A stretch of DNA of 43,005 bases from a virus: IMG/VR virus record IMGVR_UViG_3300030060_004770, positions 1 to 43,005 of that record; one strand, 5' to 3'. The notes under the pieces are model-generated. The model saw nothing but the letters and a program-made list of their open reading frames with translations, was not told the DNA's origin and did not search any database. Of this stretch, positions 1-10,100 are shown one piece after another (position 1 is the first letter of the stretch; the number at the start of each line of letters is the position of its first letter). The position numbers and the translations under genes are program-made.

Positions 1-2456
1 TGATACTGTGTGTTTTCTTCCTGCAATGACTCTATAATACTTTCTACTAAACTAGCTGTTGAAACGTTTTTTATACCGCTTTTAAGTCCTAAGTTTTGAA
101 CAGCTGCTTTTGCGTTACCTCTAATTAAAAGACCCCAAGCTTTAGGTAGATTTTGTATAACTGGTTTACCAACCTTACCAATAAAAAATAAGTTAGAAAC
201 ATTATCTAACATCATATTAACGCCACCAACTGTAAACGCTTTATCCATTATTTCTGGTCGAGTATCAATAAGTCTATTAAGCTCCTTAATCTTTTTTTCT
301 TTTGGCATAGTGCTCCACTCATCACCAAACTCTTCCATACCCGCTTGTTCTAAAGCTTCCATGTAAAAACCACCGGATTCAGCTAAAAATGTATACATAC
401 CACCAGTAAATATACTAGCAAGCATAGTCATACCAGTGTCACCTAAAGCAGCCTGCCAATTGTCTGCTGTTATATTCCAGTTACCATTTTCATCATATAA
501 TGCTGAGTTTGAATAAGTTAGCTCACCTAACGTGTTTTGAAAATCTTTAGCTTTCATCAAGTCTTCTATTATCTCCATGTCTAAAGCTATTTCAACTAAC
601 TTGTACTGGTTGTTTATTTCTTTGTAAGCATCTTCTATATTATCAAACCTAACATTCATCATGAATCCTGAGCCTTCTTCACCAAACATAGCGTTTTCGT
701 TTCTAGGATCTGCTTTACCTAGTATTTTATATTTATCTAAATAATTTCCAGTTGGCATTTCCGCAAACCAAACAGGTATATCTATATAACCTTGTTTTTC
801 TATTTGCTCTCTATCAAAATTATATCTTCTATTTAATGGCATGCCAGACGTAGTATAATCCCATTGGAACTTGTCATACTCGTCTAGTACATCTGTTTGC
901 TCTTCTATTAAGTGTATTGTTGGATCTAGTTTTGTTGCGATATTGTACTCCGCACCCATCCAGTTTCTAAAAACGTTATCACCTTTTCCACTTTGCCAGT
1001 CCGCAAAGCTGTTCTTTTGCTCTAGCAACATAGACTTTTGGTTGCTGTTGTTTAAAGCATTGAACTGATTTAGCTGCATAGGAGCTTTTAAATCTATAAA
1101 CTTCCATATATTACTTAACACATCGCTACTACCTACAAACTCCCCATATCTATCGATACGACCTTCATAAGCAGAAACATCTTTTATTACAGGATTAAAA
1201 ACACTGTTAACAGCATAATCAATACTACCAATAATTTTTCTTAATTCAGAGTTACTGTTTATTACATCTTCTCTTAAATCTTTAAATCTTTTTTCATATA
1301 TAGCAGCAGCGCCTTGTATCCAGTTTTCGTCGTCTTTAAAACCAGTTAACACGCCATTTTGATCGTATATAGGCTCTGGACTATACTCGCTGAATACTTC
1401 TTGTAATAAGTTTCCTTTAAGTTCATTTAAAGTAGTCTCTACTTGAGCTATAGCGGTTTTGTATCTATCGCTATCCATTACCATGCCCATTAAATCTAGG
1501 TACTTTGCGCTTTTTACTCTCTTTAACTCATCAGAAGTTAAATCACCTGAATCTAGCATTGCTTTCCAATCACCGTTAACAACTGCTTTAGTCATCATAT
1601 CTTCATAATCATACTGAAGATTAATCATTGCGTTTTCATTTATCAGAGTTCTATGTTTTGCGTTACCAGCACCAACACCCATCATGTTCATAGCACCAGA
1701 ATAAATACCCCAATCAAAGTTTTCACTATAACCTGGACTATCAGGATTTGACAAGTAATCTACTTGATAATCAATAATGTCATTTATAAAATCAGCTCTT
1801 TCCTGATTAGTCAAAGCACCTTGACCTCTATTTACATTTCCGCCTTCACCAGCGCCGTAAGTAATAATACCCCAATCATCAAAAGAAACTCTTTCTGTTG
1901 TTCCATCTTTATAAGTAAACTCCAACACATCAAAACCAGGTACTGTTGGAATAGCTATTTGAACTTGAAGAGGTTCTAATTTTACATTTAGCTTATCTCT
2001 TAAATCATCTTCATCTACCTTGCCTTCAAAATAACTTGCATCTACATAATATTGGTTTTTAACCCTGTCTCTAGCGTCTAAAAAATCATCTACTTTTTTT
2101 TGTTCGTCTGTATATAGTTTTAAATATTCTTCTGGCGACACGTTTTTTATATTACCATTATCATCTATAACTTGATAAGGGCTTGAACCATAAATATCAC
2201 CTCCTCCAGATGGTGGTGGTGATTTATCTACCGTGTCTTTTATAGAATCCGAAGAACCAGGTTCCAAATTTAAACCCGTACTCTCTGACGCTGTACTGCT
2301 CGACATCACATTCGCGTCTGTTGACGTGATGTCGCTCGTCTTTCCCACAGAAGGAACGTTACCGTACTCGCTGTCTGGAGTGTTTCTTAATATTTGTAAT
2401 TCTTCTTCTGACGCACCTTGAGCTTTTGCGTTAGCTATTACTTCGTCTTTTGTCAT
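1..2456 (-). CDS. Large virion protein, C-terminus cut by window edge (internal virion/cargo candidate)
   Basis: An open frame of 818 codons runs from ATG at 2454-2456 to the left edge without a stop, so the C-terminus lies outside the window. The first ~100 residues are low-complexity and Ser/Gly/Pro-rich. The rest is mostly predicted helical, with charged stretches and a hydrophobic patch near residues 640-660 (TGMTMLASIFTGGMYTFLA). No catalytic motif was recognised. It is the last gene of the late operon, downstream of the connector, tail and fibre genes. In crAss-like and T7-like phages that position is held by large internal or cargo proteins ejected with the DNA. The role is inferred from position, length and composition only. 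A virion RNA polymerase cannot be excluded because the rest of the protein is missing. Confidence 0.75.
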   Translation of the reverse strand, partial: MTKDEVIANAKAQGASEEELQILRNTPDSEYGNVPSVGKTSDITSTDANVMSSSTASESTGLNLEPGSSDSIKDTVDKSPPPSGGGDIYGSSPYQVIDDNGNIKNVSPEEYLKLYTDEQKKVDDFLDARDRVKNQYYVDASYFEGKVDEDDLRDKLNVKLEPLQVQIAIPTVPGFDVLEFTYKDGTTERVSFDDWGIITYGAGEGGNVNRGQGALTNQERADFINDIIDYQVDYLSNPDSPGYSENFDWGIYSGAMNMMGVGAGNAKHRTLINENAMINLQYDYEDMMTKAVVNGDWKAMLDSGDLTSDELKRVKSAKYLDLMGMVMDSDRYKTAIAQVETTLNELKGNLLQEVFSEYSPEPIYDQNGVLTGFKDDENWIQGAAAIYEKRFKDLREDVINSNSELRKIIGSIDYAVNSVFNPVIKDVSAYEGRIDRYGEFVGSSDVLSNIWKFIDLKAPMQLNQFNALNNSNQKSMLLEQKNSFADWQSGKGDNVFRNWMGAEYNIATKLDPTIHLIEEQTDVLDEYDKFQWDYTTSGMPLNRRYNFDREQIEKQGYIDIPVWFAEMPTGNYLDKYKILGKADPRNENAMFGEEGSGFMMNVRFDNIEDAYKEINNQYKLVEIALDMEIIEDLMKAKDFQNTLGELTYSNSALYDENGNWNITADNWQAALGDTGMTMLASIFTGGMYTFLAESGGFYMEALEQAGMEEFGDEWSTMPKEKKIKELNRLIDTRPEIMDKAFTVGGVNMMLDNVSNLFFIGKVGKPVIQNLPKAWGLLIRGNAKAAVQNLGLKSGIKNVSTASLVESIIESLQEENTQY

Positions 2457-2461
2457 ATTAT

Positions 2462-3463
2462 TTAATTTCTTTTAGAGTATTTTGCAATTAGTTCTCTAGC
2501 TTTATCTCCTGGAGTTCTATCTATTTTGCCTGTTTCAGGATCTATAACACCATATATATCTGCCATAACATCAACTATGTAATCAGTTAATAACATACCT
2601 AAAACCTCTGTGTTAGCAGGGTCTTTCATCCAAGTTGAATCAGTTGGTAGTTTTTCACCTGTTATAGGGTGTTTATAAAACTTTGGTTTTAAACCTTCTT
2701 CGTATTGATCTGCAAAAGATTTTGTTCTACCATCACCAGCTAAATCTGTAAACGCTGTACCTATAGTGTTATTAGGTCCAAACTCATTTATATTGTTAGC
2801 AACAACTTTTCTAGTCCACTCTTTGTCAAAGCCTGCGCCTAGTTCTTTTTTCTTATGCGTATCTTCTGCTAACTTCCACACCATGTTTTTAGTACCATAA
2901 GGTTCTGTAATAATAGGTGCCGCGCCCATCATTGGGTTAGACATATCTTTCATTTTATGTTTTTTAATTTCTGGCTCGCCGTTTGGATCTTGAAAATTAG
3001 GCGTGCCAACAGCAAATAATAAATTACCATTTACATCTATTTCAGCTTTTGATAACTCACCAAATATAGCTGAGTTTAAAAAATGATTAGCGTCTTGAGT
3101 ACCTTTATTCATACCAGGAACAATGTTTTTAAATTCCATTTTAGCTTTTTTATACAAATCTACGTCACCCTTTAAATTCATTAATGATCGCTGCACATGC
3201 TCTATTTCGTTGTTTATTGACATGTACTGGTCGCTAGCTTTGTCATATTTTTCTAACTCATTTCTTAAAAAATCATAATCTTTTCTTTTAGTTACAACAA
3301 AGTTTTTGATAACAGGATTTAAAGATTCTGGTATATAACTAGGGTCGTTAAAATGTATATTTGTATAACCGTCTAGGTTTTTAAGTGACTTTGCTATTAC
3401 CTCAGAAAACATTTGTTTCATGATTAACCCAGCTTCTTTATTTTTATCGTTTCCGTTTGCCAT
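2462..3463 (-). CDS. Putative virion protein, function unknown (333 aa)
   Basis: A 333-residue soluble, mostly helical, charged protein. Residues ~55-110 (KRKDYDFLRNELEKYDKASDQ onward) look like a coiled coil. The middle is richer in Gly/Pro/Asn (GTPNFQDPNGEPEIKKHK). The C-terminus contains DPETGKIDRTPGDKAREL. There is no signal peptide or transmembrane segment. It lies 5 bases before the large terminal virion gene and 10 bases after a helical Ala/Gln-rich protein. It is therefore probably one of a set of internal virion or adaptor proteins made with the tail. I recognise no enzymatic motif. The start follows an A/T leader (AATATTATTATGGCA) without a Shine-Dalgarno sequence, like its neighbours. 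Confidence 0.75.
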   Translation of the reverse strand: MANGNDKNKEAGLIMKQMFSEVIAKSLKNLDGYTNIHFNDPSYIPESLNPVIKNFVVTKRKDYDFLRNELEKYDKASDQYMSINNEIEHVQRSLMNLKGDVDLYKKAKMEFKNIVPGMNKGTQDANHFLNSAIFGELSKAEIDVNGNLLFAVGTPNFQDPNGEPEIKKHKMKDMSNPMMGAAPIITEPYGTKNMVWKLAEDTHKKKELGAGFDKEWTRKVVANNINEFGPNNTIGTAFTDLAGDGRTKSFADQYEEGLKPKFYKHPITGEKLPTDSTWMKDPANTEVLGMLLTDYIVDVMADIYGVIDPETGKIDRTPGDKARELIAKYSKRN

Positions 3464-3473
3464 AATAATATTG

Positions 3474-4118
3474 TTATAAATTTAAGCTAAACATGCTACC
3501 AATACCTTGATACATTTGTTGTTGCGCTTCTTGGTGTGCTGTTTTAGCGGTACCCAACCTATTAGTAGCCATAGCTAATAACGTATTAGTTTTGTTTTTC
3601 TCTAAAGTTCTTGATTGTTCAGCACCGGCACGTCTTGTCATGTCTGCTTTAAAATCACCTTGTCTTTCTAGTTTTTGTATTTGACCAGCTTGTTCTGCAG
3701 CGGCTCTTTGATTAGCAGATTCTTGCTGTCCTATAGAAGCACTAGCTCTTTGTGTTGCTAACTGACCTTGATTTGCCATAGCTTGTGCTAAACCAGCTAT
3801 ACCACTACTACCAGCTGCACCCGCCATTTGGTTCATTATGTTTGATCTTTGTTGTGCTCCTTGCTGCGCTTCAAACTGAGCTTGTTGTTGATTAACCGTT
3901 AAGTCCTCCATAGTGTTTTGCATGTTAGCATAGGGATTAGATACGTCACCATATAGGTTGCTAGTGTCTAAATTCATAAAAGCTCTCTTTTGAGTATCAT
4001 ATTCATCTTGAGCTTCTGCTATTGCCTTTTTTCTTTTACCTCCCCAGTCATAAGCAGCTAAAGCATCTATAGCTCCACCTATAAGTTTTAAAGGACTATT
4101 TTTATAATTTCTTGCCAT
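3474..4118 (-). CDS. Ala/Gln-rich helical protein, internal virion (DNA ejection) protein candidate
   Basis: A 214-residue protein with strongly biased composition. Residues ~65-165 are rich in Ala, Gln and Gly (QQQAQFEAQQGAQQR, IAGLAQAMANQG). The N-terminus, NYKNSPLKLIGGAIDALAAYDWGG, could form an amphipathic membrane-inserting helix. This profile, together with the position between tail/fibre genes and large internal proteins, resembles T7 gp14-like internal virion or ejection proteins, which form a channel through the envelope during DNA entry. The assignment rests on composition and context because no diagnostic motif exists. It also carries an NSPLK peptide near its start, reminiscent of the SP[LA]K motif in the tagged proteins upstream in the operon. 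Confidence 0.7.
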   Translation of the reverse strand: MARNYKNSPLKLIGGAIDALAAYDWGGKRKKAIAEAQDEYDTQKRAFMNLDTSNLYGDVSNPYANMQNTMEDLTVNQQQAQFEAQQGAQQRSNIMNQMAGAAGSSGIAGLAQAMANQGQLATQRASASIGQQESANQRAAAEQAGQIQKLERQGDFKADMTRRAGAEQSRTLEKNKTNTLLAMATNRLGTAKTAHQEAQQQMYQGIGSMFSLNL

Positions 4119-4158
4119 AATATAATATTTATCTATTTATAATTACATTTTTTACAGT

Positions 4159-4566
4159 TTATTTACTACTTTCAACAAAATCACTAGCTATAGAAAATAT
4201 TTCAGAATAATCTGTAGCATTGTTTCTTAGTTTAACTAATGAATAATAACCTAACAAACTGCTTAAATTTGCTTTGTTATCTTTACTAAACATAATAAAA
4301 CTATTTGATGTTGGTGGTCCATATTGAGCTGCTAGATTATCATCAAAATCAGCTTCTATTATAGACACCGTGCCGTTCCACGGTATAATAGCGGTAACAG
4401 GACCTATCATAATAACATCTTCTCTATCACCAGAAATATGAGGTGTTGTAGTTTGTGCCCATATTCTAGGTTGACCTACAGGCGTGTTATCTATATAATA
4501 CACAACGTCACCTACTTGTACAGACACGTTTAATTCATGATTAAAAACTAAGTTTATTAAAGCCAT
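4159..4566 (-). CDS. Small conserved phage structural protein (135 aa)
   Basis: A 135-residue, mainly beta-strand protein. Residues 1-35 have alternating hydrophobic residues (NHELNVSVQVGDVVYYID). The C-terminal part, FSKDNKANLSSLLGYYSLVKLRNN...EIFS, is one I remember as recurrent in marine tailed phages, including T4-like ones, usually among tail or baseplate genes. Its biochemical role is unknown to me. It ends 40 bases before the next gene and starts only one base after the stop of the fibre-like gene, so it is probably translationally coupled. The family recognition is from memory and not from a search. Confidence 0.75.
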   Translation of the reverse strand: MALINLVFNHELNVSVQVGDVVYYIDNTPVGQPRIWAQTTTPHISGDREDVIMIGPVTAIIPWNGTVSIIEADFDDNLAAQYGPPTSNSFIMFSKDNKANLSSLLGYYSLVKLRNNATDYSEIFSIASDFVESSK

Positions 4567-4567
4567 A

Positions 4568-7192
4568 TTATTTTACTGTTATATATATTGTTTTTTCATC
4601 ACTAGTGTTTGCGCCATCTCCTAGTGTAAATTTTATTGTATCAGTTCCAACAAAACCTTTATTTGGTGTATATTGTTTGTTTCTTGGATAATTTCTTACG
4701 CTTTCACCTTCACCTACTGATACTGCAGCGGTTAAACCTCTTTTAGGTTCTTGTGTTATGGTTAATGTTTTACTATTTTTATTGTAATCAGTATCGTTTC
4801 TTACAAAGTCTATAATAGAACTTTCATCTTTAGTAACAGTTATATATTGATCCTGCGCGTTTGGCGTGGTAGTTAACACATCGGTAACATCAATATCAAA
4901 AGTAACGTCATTACTGTTAAAGTGTAAATCATTAACAGTAGTTGTTATCTTAACAGTACTCTCGCCACTCTTATCAACATGCATTGAAGCACTAATTTTA
5001 GGTTTATACGCTTTGTAAACATCAAGAACTGTTGTTTTAGGTAATCTTATGCAAGAGTTTAACACTATAGTATTATCATTTTTTACCTCAATTATATCAC
5101 CGCTGTCTTCGTAAGTAAACGTTAGATCAGAATAATGATCGAACAAATGTTGAGTTGTTAGCTCAATACACTTATTAGAATCTATACTTAATATTTCTGT
5201 ATTAAACTCTACTCCTTTTGTGTCAACACCTTCAACAAGCATACCTGTGTATAAGTCATAAGTATCTTCTAACTCAATTTTATTTGTTAGTATATCTAAA
5301 TCTTTATCACAATGATCGCAAGGTTCTTTTAAATGCTCTTCAATATCAATAATTTTTGTTATTGTTTTAGTTGCTGTATGTTTACCTTCAACTCTCATGC
5401 CTGGCTCCATGTCACTGTTTGTAAATGTTGTTGAACCATCTGTGGATGGAGCTGTAATAGCGACAAACTCACTTAAACATTCACCAAGCTCGTTGCTAAC
5501 TTTTCTACCTACAATTTGCTTTTTAATAACAGCTGTATCAGATATAATGTTTTCAAAAATAACGTTTGGTTTTTTATAATAGTTATCACTACCAGAGCTT
5601 CTAGTTATTGTTGTTTCATGTACTACCGGAGCATAATTAGGTAGATCTTCAAAGTATCTATTAGTTTTACCCGTTACAGTAGTACTAGTTGAGGTTATAG
5701 TCGCGTTTGTTATTGAGCCACTTGTTCCAAAAGTAACTACTGGATCTTTGTATTGATAAACTTTGTAGTTTACAACGCTTGCCTTGTAGTACTCTAAACC
5801 TACAAAAAACGAAGTATCAGCACTAGGTGTTATTTTTATACTATAAATTTCTTTAGTTTTGTTTTTAGGTAAAGAACCTATATTGTATTTATATATGTAT
5901 TCTCCGTTGAAACTTATGTTCTTGGCTTTTTTATCTAAAACGTTACAGCCAGAACTATCTTCAATAGATATGTCTATTGTAACCTTACCCATAGAGTTAA
6001 GTTTTATAGCTATCTCTCCACCAATTGCATCTAAAATTAATCTACCTTTTTGAGACTCATAAGGTGTATAATTAAAACTTGTCGATTCATTTAAAGATAA
6101 TACGTCTTTGTCGTTTACAATAATTTTATATATATATTTATTATTAACATCTTGATAACCAGGAAGGTAGCTTACAATACCATTTTTAATATACTCTGTG
6201 TAAACACCCGTGCCGTCACCGTATATAGAATCCCAAATTTTAGCTTTTTGAACGGTAGAAAACACAGGTGAACCGTTAACTTTTTTGTCAAACTCAAGGA
6301 ACTTTTTAAAACCATCCACTCCATCTGGTAGTTCACTACCGTAATAATCTTTTCCTTCAATAAATTTTAATGGGTTTTTATCGCTGTTTAATAGTTTATC
6401 TATATTGCTAGCGCTGGTAGTTAAATTTTTAATATCTTTTAATAACGTTTTTGGTATGTAACAGTTAGAAAAAGAAACTAAAGAATCAACTAGAGAACTT
6501 GTAACATCAGAAATATTTTCTTCTACAAAAACAACATGAAAAGTATCAAACTCAAAATCATCTTGATGACAGTGAAAATTACCCGTGCAAGCCCATTTAT
6601 CACCAATTGTAGGCGAAAGTCCACCTATAGTGTGATTGGCTATATGAGTAGGCGCTATATATTGTTTTAGTCCAAACGCATCTCTTTCACAAGCTATATC
6701 ACCATTAAAGTCATACATAGCATAAGAACCACAAGGACAAGATATTGTTTTGTATAATTTTTCTTTACTTTGTATTGGAGACACTACTCTTTCACCACCA
6801 CTAGTTTCTATGATGTCTTGCTTTACAGTTTTAGGTCTTACCCATTGTTTACCGTCCCATATACACTCTGGACAATCTTTAGGTTTTGGACGTCTTGGTT
6901 CTGGTTTCTTTTTTTTCTTTTTCTTTGGTTTTTTTATTTTTGGAGGAATATAAGGGTTTGGCGTATCGTTGTCATCAACATTAGGTGTTTCACCATCATC
7001 ATCATCATCAACAACAGGCTCCTCAACTGGTTCAGCTGGACCTGGATCTTCAGCAGGATCTTCAACTGGTAATGCAGGCTCTTCAGCAGGTTGTTCGTTT
7101 TCACCTTCACCAGGATCGTTTGAAGGCGCTGGGCCACCATAATGCTTAGGGCTCAAAAAATAAGGGTGTAATTTTCCAAAAAAATATATCAT
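4568..7192 (-). CDS. Tail fibre/spike candidate with cadherin-like C-terminal domain (874 aa)
   Basis: An 874-residue modular protein. Residues ~20-75 form an acidic Pro/Glu/Asp linker and residues ~82-105 a Lys/Pro tract (KIKKPKKKKKKKPEPRRPKP). Cys pairs follow (CPECIWDG, SCPCGSYAMYDFNGD), possibly metal-binding or disulphide-bonded. The long middle is Thr/Ser/Asn-rich and beta-like. The last ~95 residues contain YTPNKGFVGTDTIKFTLGDG, a pattern typical of bacterial cadherin-like/Ig-like repeats (Big_9 type), which act in adhesion. It lies immediately downstream of the giant tail protein. A receptor-binding fibre or spike at the tail tip is the best reading. The disordered charged linker at the N-terminus is unusual and may anchor the protein to the tail. 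Confidence 0.75.
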   Translation of the reverse strand: MIYFFGKLHPYFLSPKHYGGPAPSNDPGEGENEQPAEEPALPVEDPAEDPGPAEPVEEPVVDDDDDGETPNVDDNDTPNPYIPPKIKKPKKKKKKKPEPRRPKPKDCPECIWDGKQWVRPKTVKQDIIETSGGERVVSPIQSKEKLYKTISCPCGSYAMYDFNGDIACERDAFGLKQYIAPTHIANHTIGGLSPTIGDKWACTGNFHCHQDDFEFDTFHVVFVEENISDVTSSLVDSLVSFSNCYIPKTLLKDIKNLTTSASNIDKLLNSDKNPLKFIEGKDYYGSELPDGVDGFKKFLEFDKKVNGSPVFSTVQKAKIWDSIYGDGTGVYTEYIKNGIVSYLPGYQDVNNKYIYKIIVNDKDVLSLNESTSFNYTPYESQKGRLILDAIGGEIAIKLNSMGKVTIDISIEDSSGCNVLDKKAKNISFNGEYIYKYNIGSLPKNKTKEIYSIKITPSADTSFFVGLEYYKASVVNYKVYQYKDPVVTFGTSGSITNATITSTSTTVTGKTNRYFEDLPNYAPVVHETTITRSSGSDNYYKKPNVIFENIISDTAVIKKQIVGRKVSNELGECLSEFVAITAPSTDGSTTFTNSDMEPGMRVEGKHTATKTITKIIDIEEHLKEPCDHCDKDLDILTNKIELEDTYDLYTGMLVEGVDTKGVEFNTEILSIDSNKCIELTTQHLFDHYSDLTFTYEDSGDIIEVKNDNTIVLNSCIRLPKTTVLDVYKAYKPKISASMHVDKSGESTVKITTTVNDLHFNSNDVTFDIDVTDVLTTTPNAQDQYITVTKDESSIIDFVRNDTDYNKNSKTLTITQEPKRGLTAAVSVGEGESVRNYPRNKQYTPNKGFVGTDTIKFTLGDGANTSDEKTIYITVK

Positions 7193-7197
7193 AACTA

Positions 7198-10100
7198 TTA
7201 TCCTTTATTGTGAACTAACACACTGTTTGCAAAGAAGGTTTTATGTCTATCAAGTGTAAATATGTACGTCTTACTATCTCCATCAACCTCTTTAATATTA
7301 GTTAGTGTTACTTTATTTATATTATTATTTTCATTAGTATAGCAAACATCGCCAACTTTTAAATCGTCTGCGTACGATACCCAACCTTTTTGTTCTACAT
7401 AGTAAGGGTGGTCCGAAGTATTTTTTGTTGTGACTCCGTTGCTAAAAGTAAATTCAACCATGTTTTTTGAAACTTGCGATCGTGTAGCTACTACAACAGC
7501 ATCGGACAACTCTTTGTTTTCTTGATCGTAAGAACTTACTATATCTCCAATCACAACATTTTCAATGTTTTTACTTGAACCATCTGCTAATAACACTTTA
7601 GTGTCACCAACAAAACAATTTGGAAGAGTACAATGAAACGGATCGTAGTAACAAAGGCATAGGCTGTCTGCGTGACAAGGAAGACCATTAGGACCAAGTT
7701 GAGAGTACTCCATTGAAGATGGGTGGCAACAACCTCCCCACGCTATATCAGTAGAACTAACCGTACCGCAATTAGCTAAACATGTTGCCTGGTCACCATA
7801 TACAATCGTGCTTCCATAAGTACCAACAGGACTAGAAGTTGGAATACAATTTTGAGAACCAGCAGGACCTTCACATGCGTAGTTTTGTCCAATTGGACTA
7901 ATATCACAAACAGCTTGACAAGCAGCTAATGTAGTATATTGTCCTAAACCAGTTCCAGGATCAACACAGTTACCATTAATACAATCATAACTTAAAGGTG
8001 TTTCACCTGTCACGTTACAAGCTCTTATACAGTCTTGAATATTTGTATAAACGTTAGGACCTAAGGGTGTATAACCTGGCATACAAGGATTAGGATCACC
8101 TGGTATACAAGGATATGTAACCTGTGGTGGTGGAGGACCGCAAGGGTTTGTAGCTGGAACAACACAAGGGTCGCATAGTGTAACGTTAGTTCTATCGCAG
8201 TTTTTATCGTCATATTGACCGTGACCACCTTGATTATAAGTACTAACAATACCATTACAAGTTTCAACACCGGCAGCTTCCATGCTAGTATGTATAATAT
8301 ATCTTACAGCATCTAAATCAATTCTATAACCAGTTAATGAATCAAATTGTTGAGGAGAGGTAATACAGGTTTGAGTAGTACAATTAGGGTCAATAAGACT
8401 TGTCACGTTTGTTATTACTCCTGTCGCAATAGCAGTGTCAATGTAATCTCTCCAAGTGAAGAAGTTCTGAGGTTGCTGATACCAACCATTAAGATCTATA
8501 TGAGAAATTCTTAAATTCATATAGGTTTTAATTATTGGACTTAAATAAGTTTGGCTTCTATAAAACTTGTAATCTCTTGTGTCTGTGTCTATTCCATAAG
8601 TACGAATAAAAGACTCCATCATTGACTCATTATTTACAAAATACGGCTCGTTAGATAAGTTTACACCAGGACCACCACAATCATAACAAGTTGTAGGTCC
8701 ACCGGTACTATTAGAATTACTTATAAGACCATTTATAGCGTTTGTAATTATAGTTATTTCTGAGCCCGTGTACACACCAGCGTTTAATTGGTTTTGGTAA
8801 CCAACACTAGCATCAAAAAGTGTTAGACCGCCGGTATCACAATCATAAATACAACTACCATCATCATAACTAGCATTTGGATCCCAATTACAAGCACAAG
8901 GATCTGTACAACCACCTGTTTGGTAATTAGGATTACAAGGTGAGTTTGGATCTGTTTGACAATCAGTAAGCGCACTTGACCCTGTATATTGCCCGTTACC
9001 AGTACCTGGATCTACACAAGTATGTATACCATTTACCAATACGCAATCATAAGTTACAGGTGGTGGAGGTGGTGGATCTTCACATAATATTTCAAATGTA
9101 TAATCGTAGTCACAATTAGTGTCAATATCAATAATCTTATAAGTATAAATACCAGGCGCTAAATTGTTGACAATAATACTAGTAACACCAGAAACATTAA
9201 CTGACGTGTGTATTAAGTTATTATTACTATCAAACACTTGTACAAACCAATTAGTAGGATTTATACTATTGTTTGTTATACCAAGTTCAGCCGCACCAGT
9301 GTTAAAATAATCTCCTAAATTACATCCACCAGGCCTATTACTTATTATATGTGTTAACGCAGGTGGCGTTGGAACAAAAGGACCCGTACAAGGTGGTGCA
9401 CAATTTTGTTGACACACAGCGAGCGATGGATATTGACCAGTACCATTAAACACCTCTACGCAACTACTGTTTATACAGTCCCAAGTAGAAACCGTTTGAT
9501 ATATGCAGCTACAATTATCAGCTTGAGCGCCAGCGTAATAGTTTGAAGCAGGGCCAACCCAACCAGCTGGTCTATCTTGAGTAATCCACGGATCAGTTGT
9601 AATACCATCGTCCATACAACCAAAAACTATAGCCGTGTTTGAAGGCGGATTAATGTTTTGACATTCAAAAAAGTATGCTTGTGATTCTGGACAACATCTT
9701 GATTCAACACACTCGCAATAAGTAGAAAATTGACCAGTACCATCTCCAGGGTCAATACAACCCGCTTGAGGATCGCAGTTGTAAGACTCTTCTGGTTGTC
9801 CGCAGCCTTCATCAATACACTGTTGCATTGTAGCATAAGCGCCACCAGAACCTTGTATTTGTGTGCACCCATAGCTATTAGCAAGTTCGCTAGATGATTG
9901 TCTTATACAATCATAACTAACCACGTCTGGGCAATCAGCACACTCAACATCAAAAGCATTACCTATACCTTGAAAAGAAAACTCTCTAGGATCTATGTTA
10001 CCGGCTGTACCATCATTTAACCACTCTGTAGCAACACCTTTTATTTGACTAAACCACTTGTCTTCTTTGTCCCAAAACTCCATTTCACCAAGCTCTTGAA

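Noticed and set aside
6770-7072. Plus-strand frames rich in Phe/Trp across the Pro/Lys linker
   Set aside because: They are antisense readings of the low-complexity linker of the fibre gene, with no leader or homologue.
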